From assembly GCA_964200185.2 (NCBI GenBank), contig CAXNAD020000233.1:1-23879 (forward strand): a stretch of DNA of 23,879 bases, in the 5' to 3' direction. The notes under the pieces are model-generated. The model had not been told where the DNA came from. It did no database searches and saw nothing but the letters and a program-made list of their open reading frames with translations. The translations under genes and the position numbers were made by a program. Source of the DNA: Choristocarpus tenellus KU-1152. Taxonomy: Eukaryota > Phaeophyceae. Shown here in pieces: positions 1 to 9,741 of this stretch; the first letter of the stretch is position 1; the number at the start of each line of letters is the position of its first letter.

Positions 1-50
1 GCATCAATCACATTCACAACCCCCCCAACAACAGAAAGACCAAAATATGT

Positions 51-69
51 CCTCCCCCCCCCCCTCCCC
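51..69. repeat. poly-C tract
   Basis: Long C-rich run broken by a single T and followed by a short G run. It is a simple-sequence tract of the kind that recurs through this window (also at 1104-1122 and, as poly-G, near the right end). Length is likely unreliable because such tracts are hard to sequence. Between base 1 and the first coding candidate at 548 I see no gene. Confidence 0.8.
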
Positions 70-547
70 TGGGGGGATAATTTTAGCTCTTGTGTTTGTT
101 CGCTATTCAAATAGGGAGTAGGAAAAAATTGACTCTTAGATTAGTATCATTTGTGAGGGCAGTTCTCATTTTTCTGGTTGTATCTTATGCATTCCGTGTA
201 GAGTCTCTAAGTAGTGACAATTCTTAGATTTTGGGAAGCACAACCTGTGTATAAAACACTTACAGATTGTGTCAACCTCAGTCAGTATAAGCACTTGGGG
301 AACACGAAAATCTTGCCAGGTGTGAAAAAGGTGTGGATGGAAGCGATAATGTGTTTAGGCTTCCATAAATCAAGTGAAGACAACAATAGCAAGAGTACAC
401 TGAACTAGGGCAAACATCTACAAAATGCAAACATATGTCTTCCAACTGTGTGCACTTGCACTGCTATACTGTGAGAAGTGATAGGCAAGGTACAACAATG
501 CCTCACCATGATAATTAAACCAAATACTACCCCACAAATATACTCAC

Positions 548-988
548 CATGCCCACGCCTGCCATCCACCCATCGGTTCATGGCCTTGCTTGCAACATAC
601 ACTGGGCACTTGCTAAGCAAGGCAAGGGGGAATGGTAGACATATCAAGGCACGGAGGCACACAACACTGCTAACAACCCTTCTCCTCTTTCCCTCTCTCT
701 TGTGGACAGGTTTTTTGAAGTTCGAGTTCTCTTGAAAAAAATGTACATCAGCACCAAGCCTACTGGCATATGTCACCATATAAACTCACTGGCCATACAA
801 CATACTGCTTGCTTCAACGCTCACCTTGGGATGCATCTTTGCTCTCGCCCCATCGATCCCACCACCGCTGACAACCCGCAAGCAGACAAGGCATTCGACA
901 AGAGATGGAGGCGAAAATGATGCCAGGCCCAGGACAATACGAAGTACGAGACTTCTCCGAATTTGCACAAGGAATATACTCCCGACAC
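548..988 (-). CDS. Candidate two-exon gene fragment, function unknown
   Basis: Two exons can be joined on the minus strand. The first, 988-825, follows a CAG acceptor and ends at a strong donor (AAG|GTGAGC). The second, 612-548, follows a pyrimidine-rich stretch ending in TTAG and ends at a very strong donor (ATG|GTGAGTAT). Phases match (0 to 2, then 2 to 1), giving a join through residues RCIPSKCPVYVASKAMNRW. The first exon is hydrophobic and aromatic (SYFVLSWAWHHF). After 548 the obvious next acceptor, near 490, would give an immediate stop, so this may be the last coding part or the next exon is missed. Upstream exons would lie across the assembly gap. No family is recognised. Support comes only from splice signals and open frame, so it could be chance. 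Confidence 0.28.
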
Positions 989-1053
989 CTGTAGTATGGC
1001 ACCACTACCAATACGTTCATAATGGTGCAAAAGGTTGTGCCACATGAACCCCC

Positions 1054-1063
1054 NNNNNNNNNN
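1054..1063. other. Assembly gap (10 N)
   Basis: Ten undefined bases flanked by C-rich sequence on both sides. The round number suggests a placeholder, not a measured length. Any reading frame crossing it is uncertain. Confidence 0.98.
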
Positions 1064-1103
1064 CCCAAACGTTTAATAGGGGGCCAAAGGGTGTTCCCCA
1101 ATA

Positions 1104-1122
1104 CCCCCCCCCCCCCCCCCCC
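1104..1122. repeat. poly-C tract (19 C)
   Basis: An uninterrupted run of C just right of the assembly gap. It belongs to the same class of homopolymer tract as the one at 51-69. Confidence 0.9.
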
Positions 1123-1383
1123 AGTCACTATGCTTTCCTCACCAAGACGGTGCACACAGGATTTAAAAACTCACTCCCTTACTCCCATTGCTCCCCCCAC
1201 CTGTCCCCTCGCCCTTACCCTGCCTCATGATGCTACAACGTGAATGTCCGTAAATGAAGTAAACTTGTCAGCAAACCCTGAACATAGAAATTCAACTCAC
1301 ATTTTAGTCTCAGGTTGCAAACACGCCTGAGATACACTATATTACTGCCGAGAGCTCTGAGTTGACTGGGGTAGCTAGCAATT

Positions 1384-1410
1384 GTGTGCGCGCGCGCGCG
1401 CGTTTGTGTG
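1384..1410. repeat. (CG)n tract flanked by TG repeats
   Basis: Alternating CG dinucleotides bordered on both sides by alternating TG. The entire stretch is alternating purine-pyrimidine, the classic sequence class able to adopt left-handed Z-DNA. The surrounding region from 1064 to 2877 holds only short, unconvincing open frames on either strand, and I assign no gene there. Confidence 0.75.
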
Positions 1411-2877
1411 TATTGGTGGCACCCACTACGTAGTGATTGGTAACTCTTTTAGCCATTATTGCCTTACTCCACCATGTTAACCCTAACCCATACACTGTAC
1501 AGTACTAATAAAATCTGTTCCTGCAAGTTGCATAAACTTGTTGGTGCTGCTTCAAAAAAGAAATCAAGTCCCCACAGGTTCTGGTAACCAGTTCATCCGG
1601 TTGCGGCGATCATGTCTGTGTAGCATGCATAATACTCTCTATATCTTGACCTTACCTTCTGACATCATGAGAAGGAAACCATGCCAATCATGTTGGGCCT
1701 ATCCACACTATGACTTCTGATCCATCGACACTTTCGGCAATGGCAGTGAGTGATCCGTCACCAAGGACGAGAATGCTAGACCTTTCACCCAACACAGTTC
1801 GACAACCCGGTGCTGCATGGCCTATCCATGGGTAAATATCAAGTCATAGCAAGTCGTGGTGGTGAAATGTAAGCTTCACATATTGGATCTGGCAGATGGT
1901 TCATGTCACACAACCATACAACAAGATCAAGAGTACTTCAGCCTTACAAGTACGCGAATCTTGAACAGAATAAGTGATAAGTGTACGTGATTGTGTCGTA
2001 AAGCACTTGGCTGTGCCTGTGACGTATCTCGTGGGTGATATCAGCTTCTACAATTGATGGTACCTCCAACGTTAAGAGCGATTTATGCTGGCAGAGTACA
2101 CAATTAAAGATAAGGACTATAATACCATTGTATCAAAAAAACAATTGCTATACCCGAATAAACATCAACTCCGTTGCAGTTTGTATCCTGGGAAATTTCC
2201 CACAGGGGGATGGTTAACACTAGGTGAGAGGAGTGTGGGTGTCATCAACACATGATATTGTAGCAACCCCCCCGTGTTATTTCAGAATTGCCCGCAACTT
2301 TCAGAGACAAATCCACAAATCATAAGAAAAGTCTTACGGGCACTCTCAATCACAGTATCAGATACAGACCAAAACTTGTTGGGTCGACGAATTCGAGGTC
2401 AAACCAGAGATTTCCACCAAAATGATATTGGGGGGATCAGCGGATCAGTGTGACATTGGAAGGAATACCGACAATAAACGCATATACTACTACTGATAGT
2501 ACATGTATTTGATAGTCTATACAGTCACTGTTTCCTTTCACACTCACAATCTTCCCCTGACATTAACAACTATATATTCAGTACCCTGCTCCCAATGGCA
2601 TTACTGACCCTCATTAATGCTGCGATTGCATTGGGCATCAAAATAACTCAAAATACATTCATGCATTGGAGTACTGTTTCATGTCTAGGTCCCAAACACT
2701 GTGTTCGCACAAGGCACCTGTACCGGGTAGGGTCCATAACACTGATCAAAGGGGCAAGAGGAAGGTGACAAAGAGGATAGAACGGGATCCATTGGACAGA
2801 TCAAGGATGTACCCTAGAGCCTGCCATGAAGCATATGCAGCACCAAAGAACACTTTTGGAATTCAAAAAATGAACCT

Positions 2878-3328
2878 CTAGTGGTTCATGAAATCCTTTA
2901 GTGTTGAATAAGCTGGGAGACATTCACATAGCTGAGTCTGCAGATTCAAATGAGAATACAACAATAAACGAACACACAACAAAAATGAGTTTCCACAGAG
3001 AGCATGGAAGTTGTACCACTACTTGTCTAACTTTAAAATACTGGATTTCTTGCATAGGAGTCATAACAACATCCATGTGTCATTCAAACCAGGCAAGCAT
3101 CAATACTTGCATCTTTGGTTTCGTACTTACAGTTCTACATAAAAAAGAAACTGCACCACCAAGGAGTACAGCTAAGTCAGTTCTCCCTCGGTACACATTC
3201 AAAGGATCTTTACTTGCCCAGCAACATTCGAAATATCCAGTCCACAGTGCAGACCCAGTTCTAGGTAATCCTATGATCCTGTCCACCACCCAACCGAAAG
3301 GCCTGAACCAGACTGCAGCCCTGTTCAT
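2878..3328 (-). CDS. Candidate small two-exon membrane-type protein (85 aa), unassigned
   Basis: Exon 3328-3131 starts with ATG (MNRAAVWFRPFGW) and ends exactly at a textbook donor (ACT|GTAAGT). The second exon, 2937-2878, follows a CTGCAG acceptor, keeps phase 0 and ends in a TAG stop (final residues KDFMNH). The product has a Trp/Phe-rich start, a Gly-containing middle (RTGSALWTGYFECC) and a charged loop followed by a hydrophobic Gly-Gly segment (DPLNVYRGRTDLAVLLGGAV). That arrangement, Gly-rich hydrophobic segment, charged DPLN/R-G loop, then LLGG, is loosely reminiscent of the Tim17/Tim22/Tim23 and NDUFA11 membrane proteins of mitochondria, but this is a weak inference. Possible further 5' exons: an ATG at 3895 (MAVAEGPPLQR, then a GTAAGG donor) and a donor GTGAGT near 3744. 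I could not link them in phase. A long plus-strand open frame overlaps this gene but lacks coding character. Confidence 0.4.
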
Positions 3329-3331
3329 GGC

Positions 3332-4219
3332 CCAGTACGGAAAAAAGCACCTCAGATATAGCTCAAAATATACAGACAATAACATGGCATTCAACCCTCT
3401 TGATCTGTAATCGAAGAACACCATCCAGTTGATACGACTTAAGATAACTTGCAGATACATACGACTATCACCGTTGTTGTACAGCCCTTCTTATCAACAA
3501 GTTCAAACGTAACCAAACACTGTCGAAAGATGAGCGTCTTGATGTTTTTTCCCTGGACTGCTCCATCTCTTTCAGACCAGGGTTCGCAATATGATGTGGG
3601 AGGGGAGTTGTCACTGGGTGTCTCCGGTCGATGTATTGTTGAACCCATGAGCAGACTTAAGGAGAACAGTCACGGCTATCAAAATTATACTCTATTTGAA
3701 AAACATCCCTCGAGGTGCGGGGGGGGTTGTTCAAAGAACTCACCAATACCCAATGCACTACCTGGTCGACTAGAAACAAACTTATAGCAAGCGCTTTTAT
3801 TGAGTTTGTTGATCAACCCTGTTGCCAGAGATCATCGTGCTTTCACACATCCCTATCCTTACCCGTTGGAGAGGTGGACCTTCTGCTACGGCCATGAACG
3901 CTGACAGGTTTGCATTGCTGGCTCTGCCTCTCTATCGTTAACTTGCTCCCTTTCTGCCACTCATACTACTCTTTCAGTGTCATTCTTCTTGTCCATTTAG
4001 ACATGAACTGAGCACGACTCTGCACGCAGTGCCACGTGGAATCAAGGGATGATACTACAGCAGTTTAAAATGCGCTAGGCTATGTTCACATAAGGCACAT
4101 GGAGTCACCAATCAACGCCAAAAACAGCCACTTAACTATGCATCCAAACCATCAATTGCGCAAACAATAGAAGAAGCATGCGTGAGAGGGGAGGGGGGCT
4201 GAAGGGACTGACTACATTG
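3332..4219. other. Spacer with no defensible gene
   Basis: Open frames here are short and low in coding character on both strands. On the minus strand an ATG at 3895 followed by 11 codons and a GTAAGG donor, and another good donor at about 3744, could be 5' exons of the 2878-3328 candidate, but phases do not join. Otherwise nothing is seen. Confidence 0.4.
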
Positions 4220-5912
4220 TCATTTGTTCTTGTCTCCCGTTGTATTCTTTGCAATGAGAGGAGTGTCTGCAATTGGTCCATGCCATGCAGCACGGTAGCT
4301 CAAGTACAACACCGATAAGTTGATGGCATAGGAGCTGATGCAGACAACACAAATATCTCTCAACACGGTGACAGAGATATATGCCAGGTAGATTGATACA
4401 ACCTGCGGGGAGGTAAGGGAGACATAATGTCGTCTGTCAACAGCAATGTTCACTCATGGGTTCCAGAAAACACATACATTCTTAAAGTTGGACGTAACAA
4501 CTCTCAAGATCTGCTCCTTGTGTCTAACATCAAACCCACACTTCCTTCCAGTGGATAGGGACTCATATGGTTGAGTGTGGTGGGGTAGAGAAGGGGCAGG
4601 CAAGGTGCATACAACACATAATCCCCACTGAACTCACCACAACAGGTACCGTAATTGCAAAAACAGTTCCCGCCTTTGCTTTGTAGGATGCCAGGGGTAA
4701 GAAACGATGCAGGAACACAATGAGAAAATACACAGTGCCTTCCTCAAACATGAACACATGTAACAGGCAATGACGGGGGTGGTAAAGGCACCAAGCAAGA
4801 AATCACACAAGGTAGAGTGCATATCAGCGCATATCTATCTTTCAGCCTCACTGTGAATAGAAAAGACTGACCTTCACTACCACGGCTCATGATTGCCTCC
4901 CATAGCCAGACATAAAGTATGGAACTGGGCATAGTCTATTGTAGCGGAATCTCGAACACAAGAACATCAGTAGAAACAAGCTAACACCTTTCCCACGTGC
5001 CAGCCATGAAGGGAAGGGTATGTATGATGAGCTATGCTCGGTGGAAGGGCTTTCATGATGGAAAAACATTCACAGGTCAGTGCACAGCATCACGATGCAA
5101 CTGGATAAGGTAGTAAAAAATAGGACTTTGAGGCCAAAGTAAGGGACCTATTGGCGAGGCTGTGAGACTATCAAGTGCACAGTGACTACATCCCTATTGA
5201 CGTCTTGATTTCTCATGGCTTTCATCTGCGTGAAAAAATGACAAATCAGCGGCGTCCCGCACACCCTTGGCCAAACCCCATCCCCATACCCGGCTTGTCC
5301 GATCTACCCAAGCCTGCCCTCGTTGCTGGCGTTCTTTGTTAGTACCAAACATTGCCCCATTCCCCACCTAAAGCCGCATTGGGAAAATCCAAGAGATGTC
5401 CCTTTGGCAGGATCCCCACGGCGGACAGCACGTGCCCCCACTCGCTCGTGAATACCTACAGTAAGATCAGTATGCAACAGAGAAAGTCCTCTAAGGTCAG
5501 GTAGAGATTGGTGGTACAAGTAAGTGCAAGTTTTTGTCCTCCATATATTGTAATCCTATACTTACGAGAAGTAGGCACGGCATCTCAACGACCATTATTT
5601 CGCAGTTTTCGATTATCCCTATCAATCCCTATCATTATCTATGTCCACATGTCATGTGTACCTACCTTAGAACAGGAGATAAACTGGTTGATGTCGCATG
5701 TTGCCTCGTAGGAGGCGTCGACTTCATTCTGATGCTCGACGTAGACTGGGGCGTTAAATGTGCAGCGGTGTAACAACCGTTCGTTTAGTTGCTGGGGATG
5801 TCAAACAGTTGTATGCAGACTTTCACCCCCCACACCTACCTGCGTAAAGAGAGAGACATAAACCCACTAACGCTAGGACCTCAAGATTTTTGGTTGATCG
5901 GCATCCTCGCAT
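4220..5912 (-). CDS. Vitamin K epoxide reductase (VKOR), five exons, complete
   Basis: Membrane oxidoreductase that reduces a quinone or quinone epoxide while forming disulfides. Animal enzymes of this type sit in the ER membrane. Exons on the minus strand: 5912-5840, 5745-5666, 5455-5368, 4738-4638, 4402-4220. Every junction is GT-AG and phases run 1, 0, 1, 0, giving 174 aa (human VKORC1 has 163). The ATG at 5912 opens MRGCRSTKN, then a membrane segment ending LCLSLYA. The loop cysteine pair is CDINQFISC (C41, C49), the loop continues SEWGHVLSAVG and LLDFPNAALG (N77), and the redox centre CVVC (C132, C135) is followed by SYAINLS, equivalent to the vertebrate TYA motif. Four membrane segments are apparent. 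There is no fused thioredoxin domain: a stop follows DKNK at 4220, unlike the cyanobacterial and plant-plastid VKOR-Trx fusions. Introns are 94, 210, 629 and 235 nt. Family assignment is very secure. The physiological substrate is inferred only. Confidence 0.93.
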
Positions 5913-6012
5913 CCTTAATTGTCTTTTACTTCCCTTCCCCCCAGTCCCCGATTGTGTACCCCACTCTCAACGAGTGGTGGGTGTAATGTTAGCTTCGGGT
6001 GGTATGTGACAA

Positions 6013-6027
6013 AGGAGAGAGAGAGAG
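6013..6027. repeat. short (GA)n run
   Basis: Brief GA-repeat about 100 nt upstream of the VKOR start codon (the VKOR gene reads leftward). It may lie in its promoter or 5' leader, but nothing in the sequence proves a role. Confidence 0.4.
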
Positions 6028-6206
6028 GGCGGTAACAATAATAGGTGGAGTAGTGAATGAAGTCGCAGTGGAGGTCAACAACAAAAACATTTTTCCTTTT
6101 GAGAGGAAATATAGTAATAATTTGGACATGGTAGTGGAATTGGATACTAGTAAAACCAAAACTTCATCTATGCAAAACGTTTTTTTTTACGTTTTGTAGT
6201 ATTGTT

Positions 6207-6350
6207 GAAATAGTAAATGGATTTTGGACAGTTACCTTCAACACGTATCAGTATTAGTTTTGTAGGGGTTGTGGTGATGCTGGTTTGGCTTTTCCCTGTG
6301 GACATCTACAAAATGTTGAACTCCATAATAATATTATATAAAATATCCTG
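6207..6350 (+). repeat. Dispersed AT-rich repeat, copy 1 (partial)
   Basis: Shares ordered blocks with copies at 7168-7385 and 10353-10555: a CAAATAGTAAATAGAT-like block, a TCTTCAACA block, TGTAGGGGT, TATTGGTTTGGCTTTTCCC, and the hairpin block ending GCAAAATGTCAGAGG. This copy lacks the leading AACATTGTAATTA block. It lies directly upstream of the retroelement coding fragment at 6424. Identity looks moderate, so these are old insertions. Confidence 0.7.
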
Positions 6351-6423
6351 GGTTGGAGACATACCAACAATGTACATTATCATTTTATTATATTATCCCA
6401 CCTCACCCACTCATCCGCCAGCA

Positions 6424-6703
6424 ATGGTGCAGCTGCTGCTGCAGCTGAGGCGCACCCACTACTACGAGGGCTCCTTTGATACTCGTAGTTATAACCTCAA
6501 CACCTTTGCGGTGGAAAGTTTTGGGCGCCTCAGCAAGCAAGTGAAGTGCTTCCTGGATGAGCTGGCTACACACATGGTAGGGGGGAGAGGAGCTGGAGGA
6601 TATTGCAGGAAAGAAGGAGTAGTTAAATCCCGGCTACGCCAAATTGTTTCGGTGACTACGCAAGTAAGTGGCATTGTCTCGACGTGTCATGCGCTTTAAA
6701 CTA
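6424..6703 (+). pseudogene. Retrotransposon-like polyprotein C-terminal fragment (copy A)
   Basis: An open stretch encodes a tail module that, from my knowledge, is common at the end of reverse-transcriptase-type polyproteins in algal and stramenopile genomes: SYNLNTFAVESFGRLSKQ, then FLDELATHMVGGRGAG, then RLRQIVSVTTQ. The reading starts near MVQLLLQLRRTHYY and ends at a stop close to 6700. The catalytic RT domain itself is absent here, so this is a dead fragment. Two related copies lie to the right on the opposite strand (6952-7162 and 7600-8166), which supports mobile-element origin. The precise superfamily (non-LTR is most likely) cannot be proved without the RT core. Confidence 0.65.
6487..6697 (+). 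repeat. Left arm of 211-bp inverted repeat
   Basis: Matches the reverse complement of 6952-7162 with only about half a dozen mismatches by eye (roughly 97% identity). It covers most of the retroelement tail module of copy A. The two arms are separated by 254 bp, so a transcript through both could fold into a long hairpin. Confidence 0.9.
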
Positions 6704-6902
6704 GAGTCACCAGGGAGATGGGCACGGAGGGGATTAGTGGATTCTTGGGATGCCTCCCTAGCTCCCCCCCCTTGGGCGCAGGAGTAGGTAGATAGGAAGC
6801 ACAGGAAGACAGTGTGGTGGTTTTCACACTTACAGTTTTAGAGTTTTTTCACATTTATGATATTTTATTTCTTTAGGGCTAATAACGACATGTATATATA
6901 GT

Positions 6903-6954
6903 TTTCATTGGTTTCCCCCTGACACATCTGCAAAATGTCAGAGGGCATATAAAA
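6903..6954 (+). repeat. Dispersed repeat, hairpin block only (copy 4)
   Basis: Contains the block CTGACACATCTGCAAAATGT followed by CAGAGG, in which CTGACA pairs with TGTCAG to form a short hairpin. It sits in the loop between the two inverted arms and abuts the right arm. Its match to copies 1, 2 and 3 is limited to this 3' portion. Confidence 0.65.
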
Positions 6955-7162
6955 GCGCATGACACGTCGAGACAATGCCACTTACTTGCGTAGTCACCAA
7001 AACAATTTGGCGTAGCCGGGATTTAACTACTCCTTCTTTCCTGCAATATCCGCCAGCTCCTCTCCCCCCTACCATGTGTGTAGCCAGCTCATCCAGGAAG
7101 CACTTCACTTGCTTGCCGAGGCACCCAAAACTTTCCACTGCAAAGGTGTCGAGGTTATAACT
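6952..7162 (-). pseudogene. Retrotransposon-like C-terminal fragment (copy B, inverted arm)
   Basis: Right arm of the inverted repeat. On the minus strand it reads VESFGCLGKQ, FLDELATHMVGGRGAG and RLRQIVLVTTQ, differing from copy A at a few residues. It is truncated exactly where the repeat ends on both sides: copy A continues upstream into RRTHYYEGSFDTR and this copy does not. It is therefore a partial duplicate, not an independent gene. Confidence 0.7.
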
Positions 7163-7167
7163 AAATG

Positions 7168-7385
7168 AACATTGTAATTATCAAGGTTTAAGGGAGTATT
7201 ATTGTAGCATAATAGGTGGTATTCAAATAGTAAATAGATATCAGAGAGATATCTTCAACACTTAGGACAATAAGTAAGTGTTGTTACGTGTATGGGAATC
7301 CTTATATTATTGGTTTGACTTTTCCCTTGACACATTCGGAAAATATCAGAGAGCATTTAATATGTATGGTTGTATATATTATTGT
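7168..7385 (+). repeat. Dispersed AT-rich repeat, copy 2
   Basis: Starts with AACATTGTAATTATCAAGG and runs through the CAAATAGTAAATAGATATCA block, GAGAGATATCTTCAACAC, the GGTTTGACTTTTCCC block and the hairpin block GACACATTCGG/AAAATATCAGAG. Best aligned with copy 3 at 10353-10555. It begins only a few bases right of the inverted arm at 7162. Confidence 0.75.
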
Positions 7386-7599
7386 GGGGTATACTGTGTT
7401 ATTACGCCCTATGAGATTTTGTAGATGTGGCAGCGAAAGTCCAAACCAATGTAACACTGTCCCCTGTAAAAATAATAATTTGTGTAAAATATATCTCTTC
7501 AAAAAAATACGTTTTGAATACTACCTACACAACAATGATCCCTTGGAGGTTGCGTATAATGTATGATGTATAATGAAATGTGTGTACACAGCTCCTATG

Positions 7600-8166
7600 T
7601 CTCTAACCTGCCTTGGTCCTACAAAGGTGGGCGTGGACATAGGGAAGCATCCCAATAATCTGATAGGAGGCCCCTCCTTGCCCATTCGTCTGGTGTCTCC
7701 ACCTTGAAACGCATGACCCGTTTCTTGTGTAGTGACAGACACTATCTGTCGTAAAACGGTACTAGGCAGCTCTTTTCTACAATATCCTCCCCGCCCCTCT
7801 CCCTCCTACTCTGTGTGTGGCAAACTCATCTAATTAACTTTCTGCTTGCTTACCAAGGCATCCAAAACTTTTCCCAGCAAAGGTATTGAGATTAAAACAA
7901 CGTCATAGTGGGTGCACTTTCACGCCTTGTCTACAGCAGCAGATACGCCATTGCTCATGGATGATGGAGATGGGAGGTTGCTTGATTTCTGCAAAAGCAA
8001 CATTCAGAAGGAGGCCTTTGTCCCAGTAGGAAGCTGATTCAGCGTCTGCAAATGCCCCAGCATGGAAGACCACATCCATGTGGAAGTCCCGGTTCACCGT
8101 GAATGGGCCAACATCCTCCACATGGGGTGTATTGTTACATTCATCCTCTGCGTTGATATTTGCCAT
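7600..8166 (-). pseudogene. Retrotransposon-like polyprotein fragment (copy C, more complete, degenerate)
   Basis: Reading leftward from 8166, an open stretch encodes TPHVEDVGPFTVNRDFHMDV, then FHAGAFADAESASYWDKGLL and LNVAFAEIKQPP. This type of segment (a DVV-x-GAL-x-DA...DKALLLDV-like pattern) precedes the tail module in related elements I know of. It is followed at 7915-7740 by a decayed tail module (NLNTFAGKSFGCLGKQ, stops and frameshifts, then RQIVSVTTQ). Nucleotide similarity to copy A extends beyond its coding end: 6660-6770 matches the reverse complement of about 7630-7745. Relative to copy A a segment of about 20 bp (around the EGSFDTRS codons) is missing. Clearly non-functional. Confidence 0.62.
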
Positions 8167-8534
8167 TCCATTTTGTTGTTATCGGTTCCGCACAAAATCG
8201 ACGAAGACACATATGAAAATCAAGACAATTGTGCATCCACTTGCCCTCCGGAAGAGGTTTTGCCAGGCCCTGACTCCAGGTAGAGAACGAATTTCACTGC
8301 CAGGAAGTTCCATCGTGATACTCCTTCAACGAGGTTGTTTCTTGAATCCTAAAATTCGGAGTTTTAAACCGAACCAGGGAATTGTGACAGGGCGGGGCTG
8401 CGAGTTGGTTGATAAGTTATTCTTTGTCAAGGCTGGGCCCCGAGTCAACTCAGTAAGCGGTAGTTTTGAATTGAAACTGATTTTGTTGAGCGGAAGAAGT
8501 GACCGGAATTATTCATGTATGGATGCTTCAAGGT

Positions 8535-9530
8535 TCACCGTATGGGCTGCTGTCTCTCCATCAATTTCTTCCTCCACATTTCGTCCTGCTCTTCTCCATC
8601 CTCCCTAATATGTATCACTTGAAGAATGTCATCCCTAGTCCCAGGGGGAGCAACGAGGTTCTCCTCCCCTCGGCTTGTCTCTTCACCGCCCTCAGTCGTC
8701 TTCAGCTTCAACTCCGTTGTCTGGGTAGATTTGGCAGGTTCAACCAAAGCTATCAATTCAGCCTTTGTCTTCTTCCCCTTTCGCACATTTCGGCAGAGAA
8801 CGGGACAATTGCCTTATACCAGGCATCATCAGGAACGAGTTGTCCCCAGATAGAAACCTCGCTAACCTCCAAAACAAACACTGTGTTGAAGACTATGTGC
8901 CTGGTTAGGAGAAGGAGATTGACCTGAACATACTCGACAGCTTAGGAAAAGATTTTCAAGTACGTCCTCTCCTCCATTCTCTTGTTGACACCGTGGCAGA
9001 GATCCTCTATATCAGCAACATTTATTCAAGATACTTCAGAATTGTCTTTTGTCATTTCATGGGAGGTGGACAACCAGGTGGATTAATCGATTGAGAACTA
9101 GAAGGCTGCATACTCGCTGAAGTACTACCTTCCGACTCCTTAGCCCTCACTCTCTCACCTTCAATGCCCTTCCACGGTACAAGATGCAGCTGCTCAGTAG
9201 TTATCACCAAATGGAAACTGTGTGTGGGCTGATGAGGGGCTTTGGGAAGGAGGCTAGAGGTGTCGAGATGGAGAGACGGATTGAGGAGGAAAAGAAACCG
9301 GACTTCTTTTAGCATGCAGCGGTTAGCTTTTACTACTGTGGTTCTGGTGTAGATACCAGGTCGCAATTCTTGCGAATTTCTGCCTCCCCCTTGTGGTCCT
9401 TCCACCCTGCTGCCTTCCAACAGCACTCTGTACGAATATCAACCCATTCACAACTCTCAGGACACCCTGAGTGACTACAGTTCTTTCCTCCTGTACACCC
9501 TTCTGAGGTCTGTACCTCCTGAGGGAACAC
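8535..9530 (-). pseudogene. Degenerate open frames upstream of copy C, possible remainder of the same element
   Basis: Three protein-like stretches read leftward, in broken frames. At 9530-9333 a Cys-rich stretch (GCTGGKNCSHSGCPESC, then TECCWKAAGWKDHKGEA) looks like a zinc-binding segment. Near 9030-8786 the frame reads IEDLCHGVNKRMEERTYL, then a stop, later VSIWGQLVPDDAWYKA. At 8786-8535 it reads KGKKTKAELIALVEPAKSTQ and an acidic tail. Their order and strand agree with being 5' parts of the element whose tail lies at 7600-8166, but I do not recognise these domains and they could be a decayed cellular gene. No continuous frame exists. Confidence 0.3.
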
Positions 9531-9741
9531 AGGATGGCTCTATACAAATAGGTGCTGCTGAATCACTTCTTCCCGTAATGTGATTGAGGGCTGAAGCCAA
9601 TTTCAAACACCTTAACTACACCCGAGTGATACTGCACATCTTTCAATTAATTGATACACACATGCACACCTTCAACAACACATATATCTTATACTACAGA
9701 GCTGAGCATCTGAAAATGTCGGTATCAAAATATAATTACAA

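Noticed and set aside
1688-1842. Minus-strand open stretch reading SSILVLGDGSLTAIAESV and DGSEVIVWIGPT before a stop
   Set aside because: It looks protein-like, but it is only about 50 codons, has no convincing upstream exon, and the only acceptor (GATAG) is weak. Chance frames of this length are expected.
2901-3410. Plus-strand open frame of 169 codons
   Set aside because: It is antisense to the better supported minus-strand candidate, has biased composition with no domain, and lacks splice support.
7288-7566. Plus-strand open frame of 92 codons
   Set aside because: It largely overlaps copy 2 of the dispersed repeat, so the frame is a by-product of repeat sequence.
8078-8608. Plus-strand open frame of 176 codons
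   Set aside because: It is antisense to the retroelement fragment at 7903-8166, which carries recognisable protein motifs on the minus strand.
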